Of a stretch of 64,000 bases of DNA, positions 8,106 through 17,528 are shown piece by piece (the stretch's first letter is position 1; every line of letters starts with the position of its first letter). Made by a program: the position numbers and the translations under genes. This DNA comes from Collinsella sp. (GTDB lineage: Bacteria; Actinomycetota; Coriobacteriia; Coriobacteriales; Coriobacteriaceae): positions 24,267 through 88,266 of the forward strand of contig JAHYYJ010000011.1 of the NCBI GenBank assembly GCA_019425015.1, given 5' to 3'. A model generated the notes under the pieces. That model was not told the origin of the DNA and ran no database searches. It was given only the letters and a program-made list of their open reading frames with translations.

Positions 8106-9901
8106 TCGACGAGGAGAACAAGTCCGCGACTATGACCGAGGCACCGGCTGCCGCCACAGCTGCGCCGGCCCACGCCGCTCCGGCGGGCTCCGCACCCGTG
8201 GAACCCGAGGACACCGTGTTCTCCCTGCCTCTTTCGCATGTAACGCATGATATTTCGGATCTCGCCGATAACGAGGACGAAGAGGATACCGTAGCGGCAC
8301 CCATCGGCGCACATGCCGCGGAACAGCCCACAGCGCCCGAAGCAACCCCGGCGCCAGCTCACTTTGCAGAGCCTGTCGCCGCGGCAATCAACGAGAGCGC
8401 TGCGGTGTTTGCGGCACCCGAGCCCGCCGCGCCGGCGTTTCCCATAGCCCCGGCATCCGAGGTTGCGCCCGTGTCTACGCCGGCGCCCGAGCCTATAGAC
8501 GTCAGCCCGCAAGACGACGAGTCGACCGCCCGCGTGTCCGAGGAGCCCGACTCCCCGGACACCGGCGATTCCGAATCAAACGCCGAGACCGACACCGTCT
8601 CTCCCGGTGACACAGCCGAGATCGACGTAGCCGCCGTTGAAGCCAAGCTCAAAGACCCCGGCTCGACCATGAGCTTTGAGCCCCTGACCGAGGAGCGCAT
8701 CGAGACCGACTCGACCTATGATGCCGGCACCACCACGCAACTCATGTGGGGTGCCCGCTCCGACGTTGGCTGTGTGCGCCCGCACAATGAGGATTCCTAC
8801 CTGGTGCAGTCGCCGCTCTTTTGCGTATGCGACGGCATGGGCGGTCACGCCGCCGGCGAGGTAGCCTCTTCCATCGCCGTCGAGACTATTGCCAAGACGG
8901 CCCCGCAGTCCGCCGACGCAGCACGCCTGGCGGCAGCCGTCGAGGCAGCTAACGCCGCCGTAATCGAGGCGGCCCTGAACGGCCTAGGCAAGCCCGGCAT
9001 GGGCTGCACAGCCACTTGCGCCTATATCGAAAACGACACGCTCGCCATCGCCCACGTGGGCGACTCTCGCGCCTACCTGCTCCACGAGGGCACGCTCATC
9101 CGCGTGACCCGCGACCACTCCTACGTGGAGGAGCTCGTGGACGCCGGCGAGATCACGGCAGACGAGGCTCGCGTCCACCCCAACCGTTCGGTCATCACCC
9201 GTGCGCTGGGCTCAGACCCCGCCATGTATGCCGACCACTTCACTCTGCATATCGAGGAAGGCGACCGCCTGATACTGTGCTCTGACGGCCTTTCGAGCAT
9301 GATTCCCGATAGCGATATCGAGAACATCGCCACGCAGTCCTCAACCGCGCAAATCTGCGTTGACAACCTAGTGGACGCGGCGCTTGCCGCCGGCGGCCAC
9401 GACAACGTGACCGTAGTAGTCGTTGACCTGGTTGACGATGGCGTTATGCGCGAGGCGCAACGCGTGCGTCGCCGCAACGTCACCATCGGCGTCGTCTTAG
9501 GTCTCGTCTTGGTGCTGGCGGCTGCCATCTGGGCCTACACGGGTGTCACCGGCTCGTACTACCTGGGTACCTACCAGGGCAATGTCGCCGTCTGGCGCGG
9601 CCTTCCCGGCAAGCCGCTCGGACTCAAGCTTCACTGGCTCGAAAGCGAAACCAGTATCAAGCTGTCCGACCTGCCCGAAGACACGCAAAACCGCCTCAAG
9701 GCGGGTATTCCGCAAACAAGTGTCGACGATGCGCAGGACACGATATCCAAGTACCGCCACCAGATCGACGAGGAGCAGACCCGCCAGGTGATCGACGCGC
9801 AAACGATTCGCGACAACACCGACCAGAGATCGACCTCCGAATCAGATTCCGAGAAAACCGCCGAACAGTCCGCCGAGGCCGAAGCCTCCGATAAGAATTA
9901 G
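8102..9901 (+). CDS. PP2C-family Ser/Thr phosphatase with long acidic N-terminal extension
   Basis: A 599-aa protein. The PP2C catalytic domain starts near residue 216 (GARSDVGCVRPHNEDS) with metal-binding motifs at Glu230-Asp231 and Asp244-Gly-Met-Gly-Gly248; later motifs include GDSRAYLL and GHDNVTVVVVDL. One membrane helix (about 460-480) is followed by an extracytoplasmic C-terminal region of about 110 aa. It is the PstP-type partner that dephosphorylates the operon kinases and their targets. The first 215 residues are an Ala/Pro/Glu/Asp-rich, probably disordered segment that actinobacterial PstP proteins usually lack. The start overlaps fhaB by 4 bp. An alternative internal start near residue 190 or 215 would give a standard-length protein, but no strong ribosome site was seen there. 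Confidence 0.88.
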   Translation: MIDEENKSATMTEAPAAATAAPAHAAPAGSAPVEPEDTVFSLPLSHVTHDISDLADNEDEEDTVAAPIGAHAAEQPTAPEATPAPAHFAEPVAAAINESAAVFAAPEPAAPAFPIAPASEVAPVSTPAPEPIDVSPQDDESTARVSEEPDSPDTGDSESNAETDTVSPGDTAEIDVAAVEAKLKDPGSTMSFEPLTEERIETDSTYDAGTTTQLMWGARSDVGCVRPHNEDSYLVQSPLFCVCDGMGGHAAGEVASSIAVETIAKTAPQSADAARLAAAVEAANAAVIEAALNGLGKPGMGCTATCAYIENDTLAIAHVGDSRAYLLHEGTLIRVTRDHSYVEELVDAGEITADEARVHPNRSVITRALGSDPAMYADHFTLHIEEGDRLILCSDGLSSMIPDSDIENIATQSSTAQICVDNLVDAALAAGGHDNVTVVVVDLVDDGVMREAQRVRRRNVTIGVVLGLVLVLAAAIWAYTGVTGSYYLGTYQGNVAVWRGLPGKPLGLKLHWLESETSIKLSDLPEDTQNRLKAGIPQTSVDDAQDTISKYRHQIDEEQTRQVIDAQTIRDNTDQRSTSESDSEKTAEQSAEAEASDKN

Positions 9902-9917
9902 AAAGGGAGTGCCGCTT

Positions 9918-12788
9918 ATGAGTCGCCGCAACACCGAACTGCTCTTGCTCATCGCCTCGGCGTTCCCCGTCATCCTGCTGTATGCGATGTACGTGCTCAC
10001 CGCGGGCGCCGCCATCTCCTTTGAGACGCTCGCCGTGCCGATCGGCCTCTTTGCCGCCTTCGCCGCGGCACATATCGCCGTGCGCATCTTGGCGCCCGGC
10101 GCCGACCCCGCCATCCTACCCATCGTATTTATACTTTCGGGCATCGGCATCACGTTCGTGACACGCCTCGCCCCCGCTCTCGCCATCTCACAGCTCATCA
10201 TCCTGTTTGTCTCGGTGGCCCTGATGGTGGGAACGCTCGCACTGGTCAAAAACCTCGACGTGGTCATGCGCTACAAGTACACCTTTGGCATCATCGGCAT
10301 CATCCTGCTGATGCTGCCCATCTTTATCGGCACCACGATCTCGGGCTCCAAGCTGTGGATTCGCATCGCGGGCTTTACCATCCAGCCTGGCGAGTTCGCC
10401 AAGGTCTTTATCGTGCTGTTCCTGGCCGGGTACCTGGCCGAGAACCGCGAGCTGCTCTCCATCTCCAACCGCAAGATCCTGGGCTTTAAGATCCCTCGCC
10501 TGCGACTGCTGCTGCCGCTGTTTGCCGTGTGGGGTGTGTGCCTGCTCGTCGTCGTCTTCGAACGCGACCTGGGTTCGGCCGTGCTGTTCTACACCATCTT
10601 CTTGCTGATGCTCTACGTTGCCACGGGGCGCTTTTCGTATGTCGTTATCGGCCTTGCGCTCTTAGCCGTTGGAGCTGTGGGCGCCTACAAGTTCCTGTCT
10701 CACGTTCAGGTGCGTTTCCAGGTTTGGGTCGATCCGTTTAAGGACGCCCAGGGCCAGGGCTACCAGATCGTCCAGTCGCTCTTCTCGCTTGCCGATGGCG
10801 GCCTGGTCGGTGTTGGCATCGGCAACGGCATGGCCAACAACATCCCCGTCGTCGAGTCCGACTTTATCTTTTCGGCTATCGGCGAGGAGATGGGCCTTTT
10901 GGGCGGCGGCGCCGTGCTCATCCTGTTTATGCTTTTTGCCGTGCGTGGCCTCACCACGGCTGCCCGCGCTAAATCCGACCTTGCCGCCTTTAGCGCCACC
11001 GGTCTTACGGCAGCCATCAGCTTCCAGGCCTTCTTGATCGTTGGCGGCGTAACCCGCCTGATCCCGCTGACCGGCGTCACCCTGCCCTTTATGAGCCAGG
11101 GCGGCTCCTCGCTGCTGGCAAGCTTTATCATCGTCGCGCTCCTGCTGCGCGCCGGTGACGAGGCGACCGGACGCGAGGCCGAGCTTACCGGCACCGGCAC
11201 CATGGCCGCCATCACCGATGATCAGGTCGCATCTGCCGCCGCCCCGACGGGCACGCGCTTTGCCACCTCGTCTTCCTACGGCAGCGGCAGCCATTCCGTC
11301 GGCTCGCGCATGCGCCGTCGCCTGCTCGACACGCCTGAATCCGGTGTGCTCGGCCGCGTTGCGCTCGCCAACCGTCTAACCCGTGCGGTGCTCGCCTTTA
11401 CGGCGCTGTTCGCCATCCTTATCGGCAACCTCACCTATGTCCAGGTCATTAAGGCCAAGGACTATCAGGACATGCCGACCAACAACCACACCATCGCCCG
11501 CTCCAAGTACATCCAGCGCGGCTCCATCATCACGTCCGACGGCGTGACGCTGGCCGAGTCGCTGCAGCAGGAGGACGGCACCTACGTACGCTCCTACCCC
11601 AACGGTAACCTGGCAGCGCACGTGGTTGGCTACGTGAGCCAGCAGTATGGCACCACCGCCATCGAGAGCGTCATGAACGACACGCTCACCGGTTCTAAGG
11701 ACTACTCCAGCTGGAACAACGCCATCGCGTCGCTCGCGGGCCAGACCCAGCCGGGCAACACCGCCAAGCTCACCATCGACTCGCGTATCCAGACGGCGGC
11801 CGAGCAGGCACTCAAGGGCTTTAAGGGCGCTGTAGTGGTCATCGACCCGCGTACCGGCGCGGTACTCGCATGTGCCAGCTCGCCCACCTACGACAACACC
11901 AACATCGACGCCCTGCTGCAGGCGGGCGGCGGCGAGGACGGCTCCATGTACAATCGCGCCATGGACGCGCTGTACACGCCGGGCTCCACGTTTAAGGTCG
12001 TTACGCTTTCCGCGGCACTCGAGACCGGTACCGCCAGCCTTACCAGCACCTACCAGGCGCCCGGCTCCATGGACATCGGCAACGCACCGGTCACCAACTA
12101 TGCCAACGAGAGCTACGGCACCATCAGCCTGCAGCAGGCCTTTGCCGTGTCCTCCAACGTCGTCTTTGGCCAGGTGGCAAACGAAGTTGGCGCAAACACG
12201 CTCGTGCAGTTTGCCAACGCCTTTGGCTACGGCCAAAAGCTCGGCCAGGACCTGACCTCCGCGGCCTCCATCATGGCCGACCCGTCGCTCATGACCGAGT
12301 GGGAGACCGCCTGGGCCGGCGCCGGCCAGCCTGTCGGCATGGACCACACGCCCGGGCCGCAGACCACCGTCATGCAAAACGCCGTGATTGCCGCCGCCAT
12401 CGCTAACAGTGGCGTGGTCATGGACCCGTACTTTGTAGCCCAGGTACTCGCCCCGGACGGAACTGTGGTCAAGACCACGCAGTCCCGCTCGCTGGGTCAG
12501 GCCGTCAGCTCCGCCACGGCCGACCAGGTCAAGCAGGCCATGCTCGCCGTCGTCCAGTCCGGTACCGGCACCGATGCCCAGGTCCCCGGCGTCAAGGTCG
12601 CCGGCAAGACCGGCTCGGCCGAGACCGGCGGCACCAACGTCAACTCGATGTTCGTTGGCTTTGCGCCTTACGATTCACCCACGGTCGCCATCTCGGTGGC
12701 CTTGGAGGATTACGAGAAGCATGACGTCAAGGCGGCCAAGATTGCCGGCATCGTCCTGACCGCGGCGCTTGCCGCACAGGGAGCGTGA
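9918..12788 (+). CDS. Fused FtsW/RodA glycosyltransferase and class B penicillin-binding protein
   Basis: A single 956-aa frame joins two enzymes normally made separately. Residues 1-430 form a multi-span SEDS (FtsW/RodA/SpoVE) protein, with typical stretches QPGEFAKV, DLGSA and an MSQGGSS loop. Residues 475-956 form a class B PBP: a membrane helix, a dimerisation region, and a transpeptidase with Ser690 (STFK), Ser745-x-Asn747 (SSN) and Lys897-Thr898-Gly899 (KTG). It would polymerise and crosslink peptidoglycan in one polypeptide. In mycobacteria rodA and pbpA are adjacent in this operon, so this is a natural fusion of neighbours. The GTG at 9909 abuts the GAAAGGGA ribosome site, so the ATG at 9918 is preferred. 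Confidence 0.93.
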   Translation: MSRRNTELLLLIASAFPVILLYAMYVLTAGAAISFETLAVPIGLFAAFAAAHIAVRILAPGADPAILPIVFILSGIGITFVTRLAPALAISQLIILFVSVALMVGTLALVKNLDVVMRYKYTFGIIGIILLMLPIFIGTTISGSKLWIRIAGFTIQPGEFAKVFIVLFLAGYLAENRELLSISNRKILGFKIPRLRLLLPLFAVWGVCLLVVVFERDLGSAVLFYTIFLLMLYVATGRFSYVVIGLALLAVGAVGAYKFLSHVQVRFQVWVDPFKDAQGQGYQIVQSLFSLADGGLVGVGIGNGMANNIPVVESDFIFSAIGEEMGLLGGGAVLILFMLFAVRGLTTAARAKSDLAAFSATGLTAAISFQAFLIVGGVTRLIPLTGVTLPFMSQGGSSLLASFIIVALLLRAGDEATGREAELTGTGTMAAITDDQVASAAAPTGTRFATSSSYGSGSHSVGSRMRRRLLDTPESGVLGRVALANRLTRAVLAFTALFAILIGNLTYVQVIKAKDYQDMPTNNHTIARSKYIQRGSIITSDGVTLAESLQQEDGTYVRSYPNGNLAAHVVGYVSQQYGTTAIESVMNDTLTGSKDYSSWNNAIASLAGQTQPGNTAKLTIDSRIQTAAEQALKGFKGAVVVIDPRTGAVLACASSPTYDNTNIDALLQAGGGEDGSMYNRAMDALYTPGSTFKVVTLSAALETGTASLTSTYQAPGSMDIGNAPVTNYANESYGTISLQQAFAVSSNVVFGQVANEVGANTLVQFANAFGYGQKLGQDLTSAASIMADPSLMTEWETAWAGAGQPVGMDHTPGPQTTVMQNAVIAAAIANSGVVMDPYFVAQVLAPDGTVVKTTQSRSLGQAVSSATADQVKQAMLAVVQSGTGTDAQVPGVKVAGKTGSAETGGTNVNSMFVGFAPYDSPTVAISVALEDYEKHDVKAAKIAGIVLTAALAAQGA

Positions 12789-12920
12789 TGTCCATGATCG
12801 AATCGGACACCCGAGGCACGCCGCGGCCGAAGAGTTAGCGGCAACGCGCCACACGGCCCCAGCGGCCACATCGTAGGTACTACACACATCGTTGAGCGAA
12901 TAGTTATGTTAGGAGCAGGA

Positions 12921-14882
12921 ATGGAACAGAGGGTCCTCGGGGGAAGATACCTCCTCAAGGATAAGGTGGGGACAGGCGGCATGGCGACCGTCTTCCGTGC
13001 GCAGGACCAGGTCCTCGACCGCACGGTAGCCGTCAAGATCATGCTGCCGCAGTATGCTGGCGACGCAACCTTCGCCGCACGCTTTAAGCAGGAGGCCCAG
13101 GCAGCAGCCGGTCTCTCCTCCCCCTATATCGTGGGCGTCTACGATTGGGGCAAGGACGGCGACACCTATTACATCGTCATGGAGTACCTGCGCGGCACCG
13201 ACCTTAAGAGCGGCATCAAGAGCCACGGCGCCCTCGACCCCAAGAAGGTCGCCCAGATCGGCTCGCAGATCAGCTCCGCGCTTTCGGTCGCCCACAAGCA
13301 CGAGATCATCCACCGCGACATCAAGCCGCAGAACATCATGGTGCTGCCCGACGGCAACATCAAGGTGATGGACTTTGGCATCGCGCGCGCCAAGAACAGC
13401 CACCTCACGCAAGACAACAACGTGCTGGGAACCGCCCACTACGTCAGTCCCGAGCAGACCCGTGGTCAGGACCTCGGCCCCACCTCGGATATCTACTCGC
13501 TGGGCGTCGTGATGTACGAGTGCGCCACCGGCCGCGTGCCCTTTGACGGTGATGACGCCATCTCGGTCGCACTCAAGCAGGTCAACGAGCTGCCTATTCC
13601 GCCGAGCCAGATCAACTCCGGTGTCGACGCCGACCTTGAGCACATCATCCTCAAGTGCATGGAGAAGGACCCGGCAAACCGCTTCCAGACCGCCGACGAG
13701 CTGCGTCAGGTGCTCAACAGCTACCTGTCGGGCCGTGCCGTCAACATCTCGGAGCCCACGCGCATCATCGGTGCACCCGGTGAGCTGGGCGCCACCAAGA
13801 CTCGCGAGCTTTCCGATCAGACGCGCGCCATGGTACGTCCCGTCTCGGGCGTGAGCGGCCAGAATACCGCCCGTAGCTCGGTTTCGGGCTCCACCGGCTC
13901 CTACGAGGTCGAAAAGCCCAAATCCAACAAGAACAAGATCATCGCCGCCGTGGTGGCAGCCGTTGCCGTCATCGGTATCGTGGTGGCCTTTGCCACAGGA
14001 CTCTTTGGCGGCGAGCAGGTCACCGTGCCCGATGTGCTGGGCAAGGACCAGCAGACTGCCGTCGAGCAGATCAAGGAAGCCGGCCTCGAGGTCGGCACCA
14101 TCGACCAAAGCTACAACGACGATATCGACGAGGGCAAGGTCGCCGAGCAGACGCCCAACGGCAAAACCAAGAAGGCCAAGGGCACCAAGGTGAACCTGGT
14201 AATCTCCAAGGGCCCCAAGCCCTCCGAGAAGGTTGAGGTTCCCCAGCTTGTCGGCCTGACCAAGGACCAGGCAGAAGCCGCGCTGGCAAGCGTTGGCCTG
14301 AAGGGCAACGCCTCCGAGGAGGCCAACGAGGCCGATGAGGGCCAGGTCTTTGAGCAGGGCACCAAACCCGGTAAGGAAGTCGAGAAGGGCACGACCATCT
14401 CGTACAAGGTCTCCAGCGGTCCTGACACCACCTCCGTCCCCGATCTGACCGACATGACCGAGGCCCAGGCGCGCAACGCCCTCGATATGGCAGGCTTTGG
14501 CGTCGACGTGAGCTACCAGGAGAACGATTCGGTTACCGAGGGCACCGTGATTAGCTGGAACCCCAGCGGCAAGCAGAAGCCTGGCGCCACGATTACCGTC
14601 GTCATTGCCAAGAAGTCCGGCAAAGCCAGCGTTCCGGGCAACCTGTACGGCAAGAGCATCTCCGCCGCCGTTACCGCGCTCAACAACGCCGGGTTCTACA
14701 ACATCGCATTCTGCGATCAGAACGGTAACCCCGTGAGCGGCAACGAAAACGCCACCGTTACGGGCGTCTCCCCCACCGGCAAGCAGTCTACCGACAGCAC
14801 GATTACGCTGACGGTCGCACTTTCTGGCTCGGGTTCGGGTTCGGGCTCGGGCACGGGCGACGATTCCGGTACGGTCAACTAG
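12921..14882 (+). CDS. pknB: PASTA-domain Ser/Thr protein kinase (PknB/StkP type)
   Basis: A 653-aa receptor kinase. The cytosolic kinase domain (about residues 5-270) has GTGGMATVF, VAVKIM, a canonical HRD at 131-133 (IIHRDIKPQN) and DFG in KVMDFGIAR. After a juxtamembrane region comes one membrane helix (about 330-350). Four extracellular PASTA repeats follow, beginning VTVPDVLG, VEVPQLVG, TSVPDLTD and ASVPGNLY, then a Ser/Gly tail. PASTA domains bind muropeptides or lipid II and link wall status to phosphorylation. ATG at 12921 is preferred over that at 12906 because AGGAG lies just before it. It ends the operon and is followed by a strong terminator. Confidence 0.93.
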   Translation: MEQRVLGGRYLLKDKVGTGGMATVFRAQDQVLDRTVAVKIMLPQYAGDATFAARFKQEAQAAAGLSSPYIVGVYDWGKDGDTYYIVMEYLRGTDLKSGIKSHGALDPKKVAQIGSQISSALSVAHKHEIIHRDIKPQNIMVLPDGNIKVMDFGIARAKNSHLTQDNNVLGTAHYVSPEQTRGQDLGPTSDIYSLGVVMYECATGRVPFDGDDAISVALKQVNELPIPPSQINSGVDADLEHIILKCMEKDPANRFQTADELRQVLNSYLSGRAVNISEPTRIIGAPGELGATKTRELSDQTRAMVRPVSGVSGQNTARSSVSGSTGSYEVEKPKSNKNKIIAAVVAAVAVIGIVVAFATGLFGGEQVTVPDVLGKDQQTAVEQIKEAGLEVGTIDQSYNDDIDEGKVAEQTPNGKTKKAKGTKVNLVISKGPKPSEKVEVPQLVGLTKDQAEAALASVGLKGNASEEANEADEGQVFEQGTKPGKEVEKGTTISYKVSSGPDTTSVPDLTDMTEAQARNALDMAGFGVDVSYQENDSVTEGTVISWNPSGKQKPGATITVVIAKKSGKASVPGNLYGKSISAAVTALNNAGFYNIAFCDQNGNPVSGNENATVTGVSPTGKQSTDSTITLTVALSGSGSGSGSGTGDDSGTVN

Positions 14883-14934
14883 TCGCCACCCCACCGCCCA
14901 TTACGGCTCTCGCCGCAAACATATTCACTCACAG

Positions 14935-14974
14935 GCGCCCGCTTGCTCCCCCAGCAAGCGGGCGCTTCGTTTTT
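14935..14974 (+). terminator. Rho-independent terminator of the kinase/PBP operon
   Basis: A 13-bp perfect stem, GCGCCCGCTTGCT with AGCAAGCGGGCGC, has a 5-nt loop and is followed by TTCGTTTTT. It lies 53 bp after the PASTA kinase stop. Confidence 0.9.
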
Positions 14975-14993
14975 GACATGGCATGAACCAGAA

Positions 14994-15024
14994 GAGCCCG
15001 GCACCGTGGCGGTGTACCGGGCTC
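14994..15024 (-). terminator. Hairpin terminator downstream of tRNA-Arg
   Basis: On the minus strand GAGCCCGG and CCGGGCTC pair around an inner ACC/GGT pairing, followed by TTCTGGTT. It sits 10 bp after the tRNA 3' end. The T-run is poor. Confidence 0.6.
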
Positions 15025-15034
15025 GATCAATCTC

Positions 15035-15110
15035 TGGTGCCCCCGGGCGGATTCGAACCGTCGACACCCGCTTTAGGAGAGCGGTGCTCTATCCCCTGAG
15101 CTACGGAGGC
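15035..15110 (-). tRNA. tRNA-Arg (anticodon CCU)
   Basis: The minus-strand 76-mer folds as a cloverleaf: acceptor GCCTCCG with CGGGGGC, D-arm region with AGCTCAGGGGATAGAGC, anticodon stem CCGCT/AGCGG around the loop CTCCTAA (anticodon CCT, read CCU), and T-arm with GGTTCGAATCC. Discriminator A and an encoded CCA are present. It decodes AGG. Confidence 0.95.
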
Positions 15111-15171
15111 ATGTTGTATTAGTGTAGCAGATTTGCGCCACTACCATGCAGCGCATAGCCGCTCTTCGAGA

Positions 15172-15227
15172 TAGTCGTCTGCGACGTCCTTTAATGACTG
15201 GTCGTTTAAGAGTGTCGCAGACGACTA
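15172..15227. repeat. Diverged head-to-head REP-like palindrome (family A)
   Basis: Outer arms TAGTCGTCTGCGAC (15172-15185) and GTCGCAGACGACTA (15214-15227) are perfectly complementary. Internal AATGACTGGTCGTT marks the junction of two head-to-head units, as in the copy at 18835. It sits between the tRNA and the end of manO. Confidence 0.75.
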
Positions 15228-15235
15228 CCCAACGA

Positions 15236-15634
15236 CTAGTTGCCTTTGTGGAAAAGGTTCTTGATGACGGAGGGGATGCTCTTGGCGCCCTTGGCCGTCA
15301 CATCGATAAAGTCGGGCGAACGCACGAGCTTATCCTCGTCGACGTACTTACGGACCGCGCGAAGCGTCTCTTTATCGTCGCGCGTCGAAAACGTAAAGTG
15401 GCCGTTGTCCTTGGTGAAGATAGCAAAACGCGTAATCTTCTTGGTGCCGCGCAAAACCTCGGCGGCAATATAGTCGACCTCGTCCCACGGGATTTGGATA
15501 TAATCCTCGGGATTACGCTCGTTATAGTACTCAAACGCCTTATTGCCCACCATCACGTTACCGTGACTGGTAAGCCCCATCAGGCAGGTTGCCGGCGTTG
15601 CCAGATCGACCGTGCTGTTCTGAGATTGCGCCAT
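15236..15634 (-). CDS. manO: DUF956 protein of the mannose PTS operon (ManO)
   Basis: A 132-aa cytosolic protein starting MAQSQNSTVDLATP, matching from memory the DUF956/ManO family found at the end of mannose-class PTS operons. The start at 15634 has GGAGGGCGAGG upstream; the frame is open 17 codons earlier without such a site. ManO is thought to influence mannose PTS expression or activity, but its biochemical role is not settled. A stem-loop at 15663-15698 separates it from manZ, which may lower its expression relative to the transporter genes. Confidence 0.85.
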   Translation of the reverse strand: MAQSQNSTVDLATPATCLMGLTSHGNVMVGNKAFEYYNERNPEDYIQIPWDEVDYIAAEVLRGTKKITRFAIFTKDNGHFTFSTRDDKETLRAVRKYVDEDKLVRSPDFIDVTAKGAKSIPSVIKNLFHKGN

Positions 15635-15662
15635 ACGCGCCTCGCCCTCCAAATAAAACAAT

Positions 15663-15698
15663 CGGACCGCATCCAGTGTACCCACCGGGTGCGGTCCG
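15663..15698 (-). terminator. Attenuator-like hairpin between manZ and manO
   Basis: The stem CGGACCGCA / TGCGGTCCG (extended by further pairs) is followed on the minus strand by ATTGTTTTATTT. Partial termination here would reduce manO relative to manXYZ. Confidence 0.6.
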
Positions 15699-15754
15699 TT
15701 TCAATGGCTCAAAAGCCCTTGCCTAGCAACTCTCGGTCTTAAGCCGAAGCGTGC

Positions 15755-16675
15755 TTACATGAAGCCGCAGACGCGACCGATGATGCCGACGGCGAAGAGA
15801 GCCAGGATGATGACGATCGGGCTGACCTTCTTCTTGAGGAGCTTGCAGACCAGAAGGGTCAGGCACACGGCGGCAAGGCCGGGGATGAGCTGATCGAGGT
15901 TGGCCTGAAGCGTGGTGACCTTCACCGGGTCGAGTGCGTTGGCACCGACAGAGCTGTACATCGTCAATGCCTGCTTGATGCCCTCAGAACCGGCGGGCAG
16001 GTTGGCCCAGTCGATATAGGCGCCAGCGGACTGCGTGACCTTGGAGACGACCGGGGTGAAGGAGATGGACACCCAGCGCTCGACCAGGGCGCCGATGATG
16101 AACATACCCAGGATGGAAGCACCCTCGGTGACCTTGCCCATCAGACCGCCGGAGAGGTCCTTGGCGATGGAGGAGCCGACCTTGTAGCCAAACTCCTGCG
16201 TGTACCACAGGAAGGCGTAACGGATGATGTTCCACGCGAAGAAGAACAGCAGCGGACCGGCGATGCTGCCGGACAGGGCCAGGGAAGCGCCCAGTGCACC
16301 CAGAATCGGGCGAAGGGTGAACCAGAAGGCGGGGTCGCCGACGCCGGCGAGCGGGCCCATCATACCGACCTTGACGCCCTGAATGGCGACGTCGTCAATC
16401 GGAGCACCGTTGGCGCGCTCCTCCTCGAGGGCGAGGGTAACGCCAATGACGGGGGCGGAAACATAGGGGTGGGTGTTATAGAACTCCAGGTGGCGCTTAA
16501 GAGCGGCAATCTGGTCATCCTTGCTGGTGTAGAGCTTCTTGATCGCAGGGATCATTGCGAAGCACCAGCCGCCGTTCTGCATACGCTCGTAGTTCCACGA
16601 GCCCTGAAGGAACTGATGACGGAAGCAAACCTTCTTACGGTCAGCCTTGGTGAGCTGAATCTTGTTCTCTGCCAT
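15755..16675 (-). CDS. manZ: PTS mannose-family EIID component
   Basis: A 306-aa membrane protein of the mannose-class PTS. It has the family N-terminus (FRHQFLQGSWNYERMQNGGW), the conserved FYNTHPYVSAPVIG and VGDPAFW stretches, and C-terminal hydrophobic segments. EIID and EIIC together form the sugar channel and receive phosphate from EIIAB. ATG at 16675 is preferred over the in-frame GTG at 16684, which touches the GGAGGGGA site. It follows manY by 16 bp. Confidence 0.93.
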   Translation of the reverse strand: MAENKIQLTKADRKKVCFRHQFLQGSWNYERMQNGGWCFAMIPAIKKLYTSKDDQIAALKRHLEFYNTHPYVSAPVIGVTLALEEERANGAPIDDVAIQGVKVGMMGPLAGVGDPAFWFTLRPILGALGASLALSGSIAGPLLFFFAWNIIRYAFLWYTQEFGYKVGSSIAKDLSGGLMGKVTEGASILGMFIIGALVERWVSISFTPVVSKVTQSAGAYIDWANLPAGSEGIKQALTMYSSVGANALDPVKVTTLQANLDQLIPGLAAVCLTLLVCKLLKKKVSPIVIILALFAVGIIGRVCGFM

Positions 16676-16691
16676 ATGTATCACTCCCCTC

Positions 16692-17510
16692 CTACTCGTA
16701 ATCGTTCAGAATGTCGCCGAGCGGGTCACCGGAGCCACCGCCCATGCCGCCACCCTGCTTGGCCAGATCCTTAAGGCCAAGGTAGATGAGGGCAAGGGAG
16801 ATGCCGATGAGGCCAAGGGCGATCAGCGTGAGCTGAGGGATGGCAGCAAGGACAAAGCCGAGGATGAAGAACGGCCAGGTCTCCTTGGTGGCCATCATGT
16901 TGATGACCATGGCGTAACCGACGGAAGCGACCATGCCGCCGCCGACAGCCATGCCGCCGGACAGCCAATCGGGCATAGCGTTAAGCGCGTTGGTAACGGC
17001 CTCGGCCGGGATGATGCACAGAAGTACTGCCGGGATGGCGATACGAACACCCTGCATGAGGATGCCGGCGTACTGCCAACGCTCGATGCCGGCGAAGTCG
17101 CCCTTCTCGGCGCAGGCGTCCATGGCGTGAACCATAGCGGTAGCCAGGGTACGGCAGATCATGGTCAGGAACAGACCAGCGACCGACAGCGGGACGGCGA
17201 CGGCGATGGCGGCGGTAACGGCCTTGGCCGAATCGGTGGCGCCACCGTTGAGGGCGAGCACCATGATGATCGAAGAAGCGACCGAGGCCAGAGCGGCGTC
17301 AGGCGCGACGGCGGCGCCGACGTTAGCCCAGCCAAGGGCCATCATCTGGAGCGAACCGCCCAGGAGGATGCCCTCCTGAAGGTGACCGGTTACGAGACCG
17401 ATAAGCGTGCATGCCACGAGCGGCTGATGGAACTGGAACTCATCCAGAATGCCTTCCATACCGGCAAGCAACGCGACAATCGCAACAAGCAGAATAGTGA
17501 TTGCAGACAT
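16692..17510 (-). CDS. manY: PTS mannose-family EIIC component
   Basis: A 272-aa polytopic protein (MSAITILLVAIVALLAG) with the family's EFQFHQPLVACTLIGL and GGSLQMMALGWANVGAA regions. It forms the translocation channel with EIID. GGAGGGTCC precedes the ATG. It lies 18 bp after manX and 16 bp before manZ, a compact operon. The substrate could be mannose, glucose or another hexose; the class alone does not decide. Confidence 0.93.
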   Translation of the reverse strand: MSAITILLVAIVALLAGMEGILDEFQFHQPLVACTLIGLVTGHLQEGILLGGSLQMMALGWANVGAAVAPDAALASVASSIIMVLALNGGATDSAKAVTAAIAVAVPLSVAGLFLTMICRTLATAMVHAMDACAEKGDFAGIERWQYAGILMQGVRIAIPAVLLCIIPAEAVTNALNAMPDWLSGGMAVGGGMVASVGYAMVINMMATKETWPFFILGFVLAAIPQLTLIALGLIGISLALIYLGLKDLAKQGGGMGGGSGDPLGDILNDYE

Positions 17511-17528
17511 GTATCGGACCCTCCTTTA

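Noticed and set aside
12909..14894. Minus-strand frame of about 660 codons opposite the PASTA kinase
   Set aside because: Antisense shadow; the sense strand carries the full kinase and four PASTA repeats.
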